A stretch of DNA of 35,292 nt from Smittium mucronatum (GCA_001953115.1 LSSL01007540.1:1-35292); one strand, 5' to 3'. Positions 25,501 through 35,292 are shown, numbered from the stretch's first letter. The notes: generated from the sequence alone by a model not told the origin. Program-made: numbers and translations.

Positions 25501-26880
25501 TAAAATAAAATAAAATAAAATTGAAATAATCATCAACTTTTCTTAAAAAATTATTCGTTCTTGCATGATGTAAAAGTCTGAAAATTCTTCAAAATACGCT
25601 ATATCATAATATTTTTTAATCTGCATAATAAATTAAATACTCACATAATTTTTTTAATTTTTTTTTATTGATAGAAATTTTTGAAAAAAAAATGTATAAA
25701 AAATGAAATTACATAATTATGTTTCTATTTATATCAAGTGTTTTAACGAAAATTGATTTATTATAAGCTAGTAATGAATTTATTTGATGAAAAATCAAAT
25801 CAATAAATATCGATGAGTTTTGGATCTAATAGGAAAATGTATTACTGTAAGAGGCTGAGAGAATCTTTTGATTTAAGATCAGCCTTTATAATCACACGAG
25901 TAGAATTTATAATCTAAATTCCATAAATAAAAAAATTTGGTTATTGTTTATTTCTGATCCTGTAATAGTATTAACATAGTCTCGGTACCTGCTTGAGCAT
26001 TTTTTAAATTTTAATAAATATTGGAAAGCTGGGTAAGTTTTAATTGCTGAAAGAGTATCTAAAACCCCAAAAAAACTTTAAAAGAAGTCCATTATGGCTA
26101 AAAAAAATTCAAATAAAGTAATGGAAAAGTATTGGGATAGAATAAAACTTTAATTAGTGTCTATAAATCAAAATTTAGGCTCCTAATAAATGGTATAATT
26201 TTCAACCTTTATAAACACAGAGATTTTTGATTGTAAATTTAAATTTATTCCTAATTTTGAAGAAAAAAATGCATAGTCAATTATTACCCATTATAATGCT
26301 AATAAATATTACAGTCTCTACATAAATATTTTTGAGACTCTTTGTGATCATTATAATATTTTTCAAATTAGCGGCTAGTTTTATATGAAGTTACCTTATT
26401 TGGAAAACAATGAAAAGCTTCATAGAAGAGGGAGGGGGTAACATTATCTATCTGAATCAAATATCTAATTAGTTTAATGTTATATGTAAATTTTTTCTAC
26501 GTATCTATCAATTACGGACAGAGATAGTAAATACTAAACCCATATATTCCCTATTCAGTGAGTAGGGGAGGTTAGAGTTTTGAAGCAGAGTTAGTAAAAA
26601 GTATTATTGAATTTATTGTTTTTAGTTTAAATAAAATCTGGAGAGAAGATAGCTGAAAGTAAGAAAATCAACATTATATTTTTTCTAGAAATGAGGAAAT
26701 AGGATTTTAAATTTAGAAAAGTTAATCGAGATGCTTATTTTACGATTTTTTTGCGAAATTTTAACCTTTTATCAGCTCAAACTTCTGTATATCATCTATT
26801 TTTGTGTTTCTATTATTAAGCTTGATTTAACTTCTACAGTCTAAAAATAGAACTCCAATTTTATCGATACAATGAATACA
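22576..26880. other. AT-rich stretch with no recognisable gene
   Basis: No gene, RNA or transposon motif is supported in these 4.3 kb. A low-complexity AAAG/TAAAA tract lies at 25461-25521. From about 25840 onwards the sequence becomes somewhat less AT-rich, but no reading frame of interest is seen before 26880. Confidence 0.55.
25461..25521. repeat. AAAG-type then TAAAA microsatellite
   Basis: An irregular GAAA-rich tract (25461-25491) passes into about five perfect TAAAA units (25496-25521). Simple-sequence DNA. Confidence 0.85.
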
Positions 26881-27099
26881 TTAAAAAAAGATTATTTTTT
26901 TTGCACGATATCCTCTGATATATTTCAAGAAACGAAATCTGATATAACAGTTGATAAAGTATCCAACTGAATTTATGCAGGTAAACCCCATTACCAAGGC
27001 TTTGGGATATCGTAAATGAATCATGAAATTATTGATAATAAAGAACCTAGGTTTTTGATTTTTGGGGATTGAAGGAGAAACCAGTTTTTTGTGAAACAT
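26881..27099 (-). CDS. Unassigned ORF or coding relic
   Basis: A 72-codon ATG frame on the minus strand. It is proline- and lysine-rich at the start (SPSIPKNQKPRFF), has a moderately hydrophobic middle (ALVMGFTCINSVGYF) and a basic tail (RFRFLKYIRGYRAKK). The + strand of the same bases also gives protein-like pieces (DIFQETKSDITVDKVSN, then IYAGKPHYQGFGIS and EPRFLIFGD) separated by three stops. One strand is therefore probably the shadow of a decayed coding sequence on the other. I cannot say which, and I recognise no family. Confidence 0.2.
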   Translation of the reverse strand: MFHKKLVSPSIPKNQKPRFFIINNFMIHLRYPKALVMGFTCINSVGYFINCYIRFRFLKYIRGYRAKKIIFF

Positions 27100-27905
27100 G
27101 CATTTACTCTGATTGAATTCAATGCCATGTCCACATTGGTTTTTTGATTCAGCTGAAATAATTTAATAAGGGTTTTTTGATTATCTTATCGTGTTTATGA
27201 CCTCTTTGGTTTCTTTAAACATACCACCTTCTTAAAAACAGGAAAAAATCGTTTTCCTGATCTAAAAAATGTTAAATAGCAACATTATTAAATAAAAGGA
27301 ATTATTTTGGGCTTCATTTATCTGTATCAATTTTCTGATTAATATTAAAGCTTGTAATAGGCATGAAATTATAATAACCAAATGAATAAATCAAGATATT
27401 TTCACATCTGAACTCCGATTGTATAATATTTTAAAAATACTAACACTGATATAAACTGATAACGATTTTTTATAAAGTTTTTGAAAATTAAATCTGATTT
27501 AGCTTTAGAATTGGGATGACTTTTAAATTGGTAGAATTAAAGTTTTAGGTATATCATAAACATATTTATATAAGCTACTTAATTTTAAAGTATGTCTAGC
27601 TTAGAAAGATGAATGTTTTTTAGATTAAGACCCTACTATTTTATATCATTATTGTTATTATTATTATTAAGTTTTGCTTAATATTAAATTTTTCACCTCT
27701 GCCTTCCGTTAGGGATAGAGTTTTTAGTGTTTCTTTTATTTCATCTCATCACTAGATATTTTTGGAAGATTCCGAGTTAAGTTTGAATTTTAGTTATTTT
27801 TAAATAATTTTTTAAAGGTATGGAACTAATGGACTCAGTTATAGTTTGGCGAATTATGGACAATAATTTATCTATTTTGGCCCAAGGGTCTTAGCATAAA
27901 GATAG

Positions 27906-28301
27906 GTATTGGATGACCGAATTAAAGAATCTTTAGAAGCAATGCAAAGGATTGGATATTTGGGCGTCTTGATTTATACCCACCGGCCAACTTGGTTGAC
28001 GAACTGTTATGGGATACTTATACTTTTCTTTAATGATAATTTTTTGGGTTCCGATTCTAAAAATCAAGTTAGATTTCCTTCTATAATTCTTTATTCCATG
28101 CTCCCAAAAAGGTAAAGTTTCATGAGAAAAGCCTAACTGACGAAAAATAGTTACGATGAGCGAAGAAGTGACAACTGCTCTCTTCACTGTATTGGGTGGA
28201 GGCAGATTGATTACCAGCATTATTTATCACAGTGCCGTTTCATTTTTTGGTTGGCCAACAGCAGTTTCAAAGCTAGATTTGTACCTTTCTTTCATAAACA
28301 G
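27906..28301 (+). CDS. Tentative two-exon coding fragment, unassigned
   Basis: The + strand is open from about 27906 (DDRIKESLEAMQRIG...) to 28111, where AAAAAG|GTAAAG is a good donor. A 39-nt intron-like stretch follows (28112-28150), with CTAAC at 28133-28137 and ending AATAG. Joining 28111 to 28151 keeps a frame open (S, then YDERRSDNCSLHCIGWRQID...) to a second donor-like AAACAG|GTAATC at 28301/28302. Cautions are several. The intron is shorter than those of DIS3, another + frame (MSEEVTTALFTVLGGGRL... from 28156) and a minus-strand frame (27933-28220) are open over the same bases, and a shifted frame at 27955-28020 gives a convincing GRLDLYPPANLVDELLWDTY. That last point favours a frameshifted pseudogene. 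No family is recognised. Confidence 0.22.
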
Positions 28302-28437
28302 GTAATCTGCCTCCAAAAATAGAAAATATATCCTACTTTTATTTTTTTCAAAGTTTATCTGACCTTGTAACAATTGATTTCTGGACAAAATAGTTTCCAA
28401 TGAATAGAAATCTAAATTTGACTCCACATAGAACTCC

Positions 28438-28454
28438 AAACCAAGCATCATAAC
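28438..28454 (+). repeat. Target-site duplication, left copy
   Basis: The 17-mer AAACCAAGCATCATAAC is identical to 28654-28670 and directly precedes the GC-rich 5' end of the SINE-like insertion. Confidence 0.8.
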
Positions 28455-28653
28455 ACTTGAAGCAATGCCAGGGGGTGCCTTTCGGTCGGTAGATTGCACC
28501 CTTTACCGTAGGTACGCAGCCGGTAGTCCGGCAGAGGAGCTTATTGCAGTTAGGATAATAGTCTTTTCTATTCGTAATTTTCTTTTTTTCATAATTTTTT
28601 AGTGTAGTTTTTAATGACGTTATCTTGCAATAAAATTCCGTGATACAAAAAAA
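28455..28653 (+). mobile_element. SINE-like retroposon (199 bp, A-tailed, structured head)
   Basis: The segment is bounded by identical 17-bp direct repeats and ends in an A run (ten A at 28647-28656, the last three shared with the right repeat). This is the signature of target-primed retroposition. Its first half (28455-28560) is much less AT-rich than the surroundings and folds well. GCAAT (28462-28466) pairs with ATTGC (28543-28547) and encloses three hairpins: GGGTGC/GCACCC (28473-28478 with 28496-28501, extendable by G-T pairs), TACC/GGTA (28504-28507 with 28511-28514) and GCCGG/CCGGC (28519-28523 with 28528-28532). The second half is AT-rich, like a SINE tail. I see no convincing tRNA A or B box, so the head's parent RNA is unknown. 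A truncated retrocopy of an mRNA is the alternative: one frame through the head is open (LEAMPGGAFRSVD...). Confidence 0.6.
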
Positions 28654-28670
28654 AAACCAAGCATCATAAC
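28654..28670 (+). repeat. Target-site duplication, right copy
   Basis: Second copy of AAACCAAGCATCATAAC, directly after the A tail of the SINE-like insertion. Confidence 0.8.
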
Positions 28671-29085
28671 TTGACATCATCATGTTTTTTTTTTGCTGGA
28701 ATCGTATTTTTTATTCAACGAGATTATTTTTTTGCTGATTTTTGCCCACCTATCTCTGCTATCTGCCTTATCCACCATCAACTAAAAATAAAAAAACACA
28801 AAATAAATTTTTATTTTAATACCAGGATTGGATTTACTTCTAAACTCCACGATAAATCAAATCTAATTGATCACTAGGGCTATATCTTAAAAAATGTACA
28901 TTACCCCAATCTAATTTAATTGCTAATAGCTTTAATTATTTTTAACTAAAAATAATTTTATCTCTTTCGTGGTCAGTATTATCAGCACAATCTAATTTGC
29001 TAGCTTTTGAAAAAGTTTATTTGTTAGGCCCAACAATGTAACCAATAATAAATAATTTTTTCTAGTACATATCAACAGAACATAA
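28671..29085 (+). other. Region between SINE-like element and DIS3-proximal relic
   Basis: A 68-codon + frame (28671-28877) includes AGIVFFIQRDYFFADFCPPI and STRIGFTSKL-like segments. A second short + frame ends at 29041 (WSVLSAQSNLLAFEKVYLLG). Both have more protein-like composition than chance frames further left, but they lie in different frames and join to nothing I recognise. They could be remains of the same decayed gene as 27906-28301, into which the retroposon inserted. Confidence 0.2.
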
Positions 29086-29280
29086 ATTTCGGGTGTAAAT
29101 GATGTACAATTGAGCGTACCGGCAACTAAAGAGTTAGCTAACAGTTCAATTAATTAAATAGTTTTTACATCCAGTAGTAATGAGAAAATTTCTGACATCG
29201 AGAAAATTGTATACTCCAGCACTTTTGGAGTTAAGCCAATAACACTCGTTAAAAAAACAACTGGTACTATTACAGGCTAA
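29086..29280 (+). pseudogene. Coding-like relic upstream of DIS3
   Basis: One frame reads 64 codons to TAA at 29278-29280 with a single internal TAA (29155-29157). The residues look like real protein: GVNDVQLSVPATKELANSS before the stop, then FTSSSNEKISDIEKIVYSS and FGVKPITLVKKTTGTITG. It ends 107 bp before the DIS3 start codon. It may be the last exon of a broken upstream gene; an untranslated DIS3 leader is the alternative. No family is recognised. Confidence 0.25.
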
Positions 29281-29387
29281 CTTTCAGATCGAAATAAAAA
29301 AAATTTTCCAATTCGAATTTATAATAATTAGTTCCCATGTAAAATTAGATATATTTTCTTGTCTTCAATATTAAGATTTTCCTCAAG
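29281..29387 (+). promoter_or_regulatory. Probable DIS3 promoter and leader
   Basis: The 107 bp between the preceding relic and the DIS3 ATG must hold at least the leader and possibly the core promoter. It is AT-rich with a TATATTTTCTTG stretch at about 29350-29360. The start codon context is CAAGATG, with A at -3, favourable for eukaryotic initiation. No specific factor site is recognised. Confidence 0.3.
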
Positions 29388-32300
29388 ATGTTAAAAAACA
29401 AATCCTTTGTTAAGAAAACCAGAAAGGGCAATGTCATCAGGGTTGTCAAAGAACATTATTTAAGAGACGATATTCACTGTGGTTTTAGAAATTGCAATGT
29501 GGATTCTTGTGTAAATTCTAGGAGGAGAATCCTAATGTTGCACGATAACGATAAAATTAATATCGAATCTACAGAATTCAAAAAAATTACTCCCCTTTCG
29601 CTTGATCTTGAGGATGAAGAAAATCAAGAATTTCAATTTTTGATTCCAGACACTAATGAATTCATTAATCATGTGAGCTATCGAATCTACGAATTCATTA
29701 ACAACTTGTATAATTTTATTTTGCTTTATTTTTTAGATTGATATATTTGAAAAGCCTTCGATCAAGGACGTAATCGTGCTGGAAACTGTCTTGGATGAAC
29801 TAAAGGGGAACAGCTTGCAGACTTACAATCGCGTTCGCTCCATTATTAAAGATCACGGAGCTACGAGGGGTTACTACGTTTTTTCAAATGAACACAGCAA
29901 AGACACATTCATAGACAGATTAGCAGATGAAACTCCTAATGATAGGAACGATAGAGGTATTTATGTTTTATATTTTTTTGCTTTATTTGGGATTTTGATA
30001 AACGTAATTTTTATTCATTAATTTTTCTACTCATATTAGCTATCCGAGTTGCATCTTTATGGTATAAAACCCATTTAAAACTATTTGGAATAGATGTACT
30101 TCTATTAACAGAAGATGCCGGGAACAGAGATAAATCCAAACAGATGGAGATTAATACATCCAGAATGGAAGATTATTTAAGTGCCAAAGATAACAGCCTT
30201 GAACTATTAGATATGCTTGGAAATGTTAGTGTCGAGAAGGATCTTGGTTGGGCTGGATATAAGCCTTATTTATCAAAAATTCAGATAGAGGAAGGAATTA
30301 AAAATGGCTTTTTTATACAAGGAACATTAAAAATATCCCCTTACAATTTTTTAGAAGGTTCCATTTTTGGTTCAATCAAAAAAGATGACGAAGAACAGGT
30401 CAAAATTCTTATTTTAGGAAGAGAAAACATGAATAGAGCTATTGAGGGCGATAAAATTGTTGTTAAATTACTTCCTAGATCTGAATGGAGAAAATCCCCT
30501 GGAGAATTGCTTATTGATGAAGATGAAGAAACCGTTCCTGCTATTCCTGATGGAAATCCTAATATAGATCAGAGTGTTCCCGAAACCAAAATAACAAACT
30601 CAGAACCTCCTAATAAGCGTCAAAAAGTTATTAGCACTGAAGAAAATTTAGATCAAAAACCAGTTGAAGGGGATGTTGATGAAATATTCGGAGAACCTAC
30701 TGCTACTGTTGTGGGCGTTATTAGACGTAATTGGAGACAATATGTAACTTTCTTAGACCCAAATATGGCTAAATCTTCCTCTGCTAAAGCGTTGGGAACA
30801 ATTTCAAGTGTTTACATGCTTCCTATGGATAGAAAAATCCCCAAAATTAGAATTAGAACTAGACAAGCAAAAGAATTAGTGGGAAAACGCATAGTTGTCG
30901 CTTTAGATAGCTGGCCAGTTGATTCCCGTTATCCCTTGGGTCATTTTGTTAGATCTTTAGGAGATGCTGGTAATAGAAATACGGAAACAGATGTTCTTCT
31001 TCTCGAACACGACGTGCCTTATTATGAATTCAGCTCTAATGTGCTTTCTGATTTGCCTCCTGAAGGTGCTGATTGGATTTTCAATCCCGAAAGAGATGGG
31101 CTGACTAATGGCTCCCGAAAAGACTTACGTCATATTGATGTTTGCAGCATTGACCCTCCTGGTTGTACAGATATCGATGATGCCTTACATTGCATCAAAC
31201 TACCTAATGGGAACTTCCAAGTTGGTGTTCGTAAGCAACTTACTTTTTTTTTTATAGTTATGATGATTTTTAACCTTTACTTTTTTTTCATTTAGACATA
31301 GCCGATGTAACACAATTTGTAAGACCTGGTTCAGCCATTGATACAGAAGCCGCTAATAGATGCACATCCGTGTACCTTGTTGAAAAAAGAATTGATATGC
31401 TTCCTCTTTTGCTTGGAACCAATCTTTGTTCTTTAATGAGTAATGTGGAACGTTTAGCATTCTCATGTATTTGGGAGCTAGATAGTGAAGCTAACATAAT
31501 CAATGTGGATTTTTTTAAATCTGTTATAAATTCTCGTGCCTCATTAACTTATGAGGAGGCTCAAGCTCGTATAGACGATAGCAGCATGCAAGATAACATT
31601 ACTTTATCCATAAGAAATCTTAACATGTTAGCAAAAAAACTGAAGGTTAAAAGAATCAATGCTGGAGCCTTAACATTAATGTCCCCTGAAGTTAGATTTA
31701 AATTAGAAAATGATTCGCAGGACCCACTAGATGTAGAAATGAAACAACTAAAAGAAACAAATTCTTTAGTTGAAGAATTTATGCTTTTAGCAAACATCAG
31801 TGTAGCAAGGCAAATTTATAACTCATTTAAAGACAAAGCATTGTTAAGAAGACATCCTCAACCTCCTCAAACTAATTTTGATAATCTCAAAGCTGCCCTT
31901 TCTAATCTTGGCATAGAATTAAAGACCGACTCATCACTTGACCTTGCTAACTCTTTAAATTTTGCTATACTAAAAACTGATAGCTATTTCAACACTTTGG
32001 TTCGTATTTTGACTACCAGATGTATGTTGCAAGCTGAATATTTCTGTTCAGGAACAATCCCTGAATCGCAATATAGCCATTATGGTCTCGCTACAGAAAT
32101 TTATACACATTTCACCAGTCCAATTCGTAGATATGCTGATGTTATGGTTCACAGATTGCTTGCTCTATCTATAGGATATGAGAAAAACTCTGTTCTCGAC
32201 AGCTTTGACAGTGAAAAAATGAATGATCAGTGCAAAATGTTAAACTTGAGGCATAGAATGGCTCAAAAAGCATCCATCGCTTCAATAGAACTTTTTACCA

Positions 32301-32764
32301 ACTTGTTTTTCAAGGGAAAAACTGTTATTCAAGAAGGATATATAACCCAGATTCTTCAAAATGGATTTTCCGTACTTATCCCCCATTATGGTATAGAGGG
32401 TATAGTGTATACCAGTAATGAAATCTTAACTAAGGATCAGAACGTGTCGAGTATATTGGTTTACAATAAGGAGTCGAATTCACTTATATCTCCATTAGAT
32501 GTATCAATTCATTTACAATTATTTGACAAAGTCAAGGTTTTGCTGCATGTTGACGACAAGCCTGTTTCTGCCAATGTAAGCTCTATGCGTCGAAAGATTT
32601 CACTTCGTCTTATTGAACCCCAGATTGAAGGTCTTAGTTTGACTCCTCTTGAAAGAGAAGAAATTATGCCCCATTTGATGAAATCGAAGGATCTTGAACA
32701 TAAAGAAGAGGAGATAATTGAGTTAATTGAGAAGAACAAAATTGACAAAATCCAATCTCTTTAG
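29388..32764 (+). CDS. DIS3: DIS3/Rrp44, exosome exoribonuclease and endonuclease (4 exons)
   Basis: Exons 29388-29672, 29737-29956, 30040-31230 and 31296-32764 join to 1054 codons, a normal length for the family (about 950-1000). DIS3 is the processive 3'-5' exonuclease of the RNA exosome, which processes and degrades RNA in nucleus and cytoplasm. Domains in order: N-terminal KTRKGNVIRVVKEHYLRDDI with the CR3 cysteines (C31, C36, C41); PIN endonuclease with D88 (PDTN), E116, D167 (NDRNDR) and D194 (LLLTED); cold-shock domain 1, about 246-317; an acidic linker with a basic NKRQK patch at about 359-363; cold-shock domain 2, about 390-461; RNB exonuclease with D540, D546, D548 and D549 in DPPGCTDIDD, RINAGALTLMSPEVRF, and HFTSPIRRYAD at about 837-847; S1 domain, about 908-1003; charged helical tail. 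All catalytic residues are present, so both activities are expected. Start chosen as the first ATG, matching the family N-terminus. Confidence 0.96.
29673..29736 (+). other. DIS3 intron 1
   Basis: 64 nt, GTGAGC...TTTTTTAG, with an ATTAAC branch-like site. It is phase 0, between H95 and I96 of the PIN domain. Splicing restores the family spacing of five residues between DTN and ID. Confidence 0.92.
29957..30039 (+). other. DIS3 intron 2
   Basis: 83 nt, GTATTT...CATATTAG, phase 1. The split codon G|CT gives alanine and rebuilds the PIN motif NDRNDRAIRVA. An in-frame stop inside shows that it must be removed. Confidence 0.93.
31231..31295 (+). other. DIS3 intron 3
   Basis: 65 nt, GTAAGC...TTCATTTAG with a TTTAACC branch-like site, phase 1. 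The split codon C|AC gives histidine and rebuilds VGVHIADV, the block just after the RNB active-site aspartates. Confidence 0.94.
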
Positions 32765-35292
32765 TATCTATCTATTTCTAACTTCCTCTTAGTTTTAAAA
32801 TCCCTTTACCTATCTTCGAAACCCTGTAATTTCATTACTGCAAAAATATACTAATTTTATTAATTTCCATGCTATTTCTTATATTTTTTTTAATCAATGA
32901 AATTCATCATCCATCGACTTTTAACATATTTTTTTCGCAGATATTTATATATTAGATAAATAATCAATGATTTTTATTTATTTTTTCTTTTTAATAGGCC
33001 TCAGTTGGGTCAATACTAAAATACCTAATCATCACACTTCTATATTTAAATTTAGTGGAACATAATTAAGACACTGAAATCCAACTTTTACTAACCAGAT
33101 AAAGACTTTTATATCTGAAATTATAGCCCAATCACTGAAATTAAAATTTCTTAGCTTTTCATAACTGAATTTTCACCGTCTATAGCTATAATTTTTGTGA
33201 TTTTCACCAATGAATAATTCCATTACGAAATTTCAATATTATTTGAAATGACCTTTTTGTTTATATTTCTTATATCCTAATATTTTCTTAGCTCTTTCCG
33301 AGTCCACATTCTATCTAAACTCACATTGATTATATCTGTAACTCCGTTAAGATATATTTCTTGATATATTCAACGAAGAACAATTTTATCTATCTAATGA
33401 TAGCTTTGGGATAAAAAAATTAATTCATACTTTATAAGATGGGTTCCGAAGGGCTGAAGAAATGGGCCATTTAGCTTTATTGTGGTGACTAATTATATGA
33501 ACTCCTTAATATAAACTATTTATTATTTGGCACTTCGACCTTCCGCCTTGGTTAAAATTCTCAAAAAAAAATATGCGACTCATCTTTAAATTAATAATAG
33601 TATATCTTGCTTTATAAATTTGTTAGTCCGACATAAATTCCAACAATCTTGAAATTTATTGATGTTATTAAGCTAATCATGAAATTTGAAATCAATATAA
33701 TAACTTAATGGTTTTTTATGAAAGCTCAAGTTTAGAAGTAAAGAAATTATAAGGAGCTTCTTAATTGAAATTTGCTCAATAAAACACAAAAGAAATCCCT
33801 AGTTCTTACTATTATTAAATGGAAATATAAAAGAGTCCAATATAAAAAAGATCGCCAATTTTTTAGTGATAAATGAAGTAATTTCAGTGATGAAACATAT
33901 TAATATTTTAATATTAATAATTTATATAGAATTTTAGTGATCCAAGAGATTATTCGGCTGTTTAAATTTATGTATTGGCTTATTTTTTTTTATTTTTTTT
34001 TAATTTATAATATTTAAGTTTTTATTTGGGTTTTATGACAAAATATTGTCATTTTAAACTGATTTCAGGTCTTTTAAGAAACAGTGAGACATTTTAAATC
34101 GTTATTTTGCCAATAAAATCCATTTATATTAAAAAAATCTGATCTCATTTCATTTTTTTTGATTTTCTAATTGCTTATCTGAGCTTTTTTGTAAAAAAAT
34201 TGAAGGCTTTATTTAATAGTACAACATAAATAAAATTTACTACTGATTGAAAATAGGATTATTCTTGTCAGGTAGATTTTTCAAATCATTGTTTTTTTAG
34301 AAACTATTTTCAAATAACCTACTATAAAAAAAATGAATAAAAGCTTGCTTCACCTGATTAATAGGGGTCTAATTAAATACGAAAAAAAAATAGTGATAAT
34401 TTATTCTCTGAATTTAATTCAAACAAGCTGCATAAAAAAGCCATCGACAAGCGGCGCTGGCAGTTGTGAAATAATTTTAATATTAAGGTATATTGAATAG
34501 AATTATTTTTAATAACACATGATTTTTTACTTAGATGAAAGGAAAACCATTTTATCAGTAAACTTTGAACTTATAGATGAATAATATCCTAAATTTTTGG
34601 GTTCCTAAACTATCAAATATATTTTAATTTTATAATATGTGTTATAAAATTTCCTATATAAATCTAAGAAATCCGTATAAAAAATAATACGGATGTAACG
34701 ATAATGCTAGATGTCTTTTTTGGTAAGAAGTGTGGGAAAATATAATGCTTGAAAATTCAATACTCAAATTTAAATTTGGCTTATGTAGTTTTAGTTGGAT
34801 ATTTATAAATTCATCATTTTCTTTTGATGCAATACAAAAAAAAATCTTTCTATTCTTATTAAAGTGCGTAAATTGAAGGGATTAAATTGTGTTAATTTAT
34901 GAATTTTTTTAGAAAAATTCACGTATTCATAAATTAATTTCATTTTAAAAGAAAAAAACTAGATTAAATCTTAAAATCTATAGCAGAATATCTAGGTTTT
35001 CAAAAATACTCTCTTCCTGTGATGATTTTAACGTCTTCTTTTCATATTATACACTTTTTTTTTATTGAATAGTAATATTACCAATAGGTTTCAAGTTAGT
35101 AAATATAGAGTTAATAAGTTTTATTATTTCAAAGTTTTTAATATTTATGCAACTGTTAGTAACTTTTTTTTTTCTTAAAAAGGTGTGTTTTCAGATCCAA
35201 AACAGTATTTAAAATAAATAAGATATGGAAAGTCAAAAAAAATTAATTTTTTGAAAAAGGCTTGGTAAAAACAGTTTCTTGTAAAATATTAA
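32765..35292. other. DIS3 3' flank, no gene recognised
   Basis: AT-rich sequence with no supported reading frame on either strand. There is no AATAAA within about 200 bp of the DIS3 stop codon, so the polyadenylation signal is not evident. A 27-bp GC-rich island (34441-34467, containing AAGCGGCGCTGGCAG) is the only clear compositional exception. The moderately GC-richer bases at about 33440-33550 contain no open frame of note. Confidence 0.55.

Noticed and set aside
28227..28499. 90-codon minus-strand ORF
   Set aside because: It starts inside the SINE-like head and overlaps other open frames on both strands. It is better explained by the lower AT content.
28348..28683. 111-codon minus-strand ORF with several cysteines, looking like a small zinc-binding protein
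   Set aside because: It runs straight through the SINE-like insertion and both copies of its 17-bp target-site duplication, so its two YDAWF segments are the duplication read twice. It cannot be an old gene.
29038..29065. A 28-nt GTAACC...TCTAG stretch that looks like a tiny intron
   Set aside because: Removing it does not connect the upstream frame to the 29086-29280 frame, and it is far shorter than the DIS3 introns.
31288..32748. Minus-strand ORFs at 31288-31503, 31561-31797 and 32509-32748
   Set aside because: They are antisense shadows of DIS3 exon 4, whose frame is conserved throughout.

Overview
The window is a very A+T-rich stretch of a eukaryotic nuclear genome (by eye about four fifths A+T outside the one clear gene). 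The only intact, recognisable gene lies on the + strand at 29388-32764. It has four exons and encodes DIS3/Rrp44, the catalytic ribonuclease of the RNA exosome. Its three introns are short (64, 83 and 65 nt), have GT...AG borders, and rejoin the conserved blocks exactly in frame. The protein has all family domains and visible PIN and RNB active-site residues. A few details (an LPPEG-x-DW motif before the RNB domain, RRHPQPP-x-TNF, LPNGN) resemble fungal rather than animal DIS3 as I remember them, so I infer an AT-rich, probably early-diverging fungus. The phylum cannot be decided from this window.

Layout. 1-600: poly-G at the edge, then two diverged direct copies of a GC-richer repeat. 600-7400: AT-rich sequence with no gene. 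7.4-12.1 kb: a large inverted-repeat (foldback) element with arms of about 0.86 and 0.78 kb; the left arm has an internal 44-bp tandem triplication and the 3-kb interior holds only doubtful ORFs. 12.1-15.6 kb: nothing recognisable. 15.65-17.88 kb: a second, unrelated inverted-repeat element with arms of about 505 bp, flanked by a near-perfect direct repeat that looks like a target-site duplication. 17.9-21.4 kb: nothing recognisable. 21.4-22.6 kb: on the minus strand, a decayed MULE-type transposase with a degraded FLYWCH-like N-terminus. 22.6-26.8 kb: nothing recognisable. 26.9-29.3 kb: less AT-rich, exon-like fragments of unknown identity, interrupted by a 199-bp SINE-like retroposon (A-tailed, 17-bp target-site duplication, structured 5' half). 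29.4-32.8 kb: DIS3. 32.8-35.3 kb: AT-rich sequence with no gene seen.

The left four fifths therefore reads as a transposon graveyard beside a housekeeping gene. Three mobilisation styles are visible: long-inverted-repeat DNA elements, a MULE relic, and poly(A)-driven retroposition. The items most likely to be undescribed are the SINE-like element and the two long-arm foldback elements. Their identities rest on structure seen in the sequence, not on database matches.
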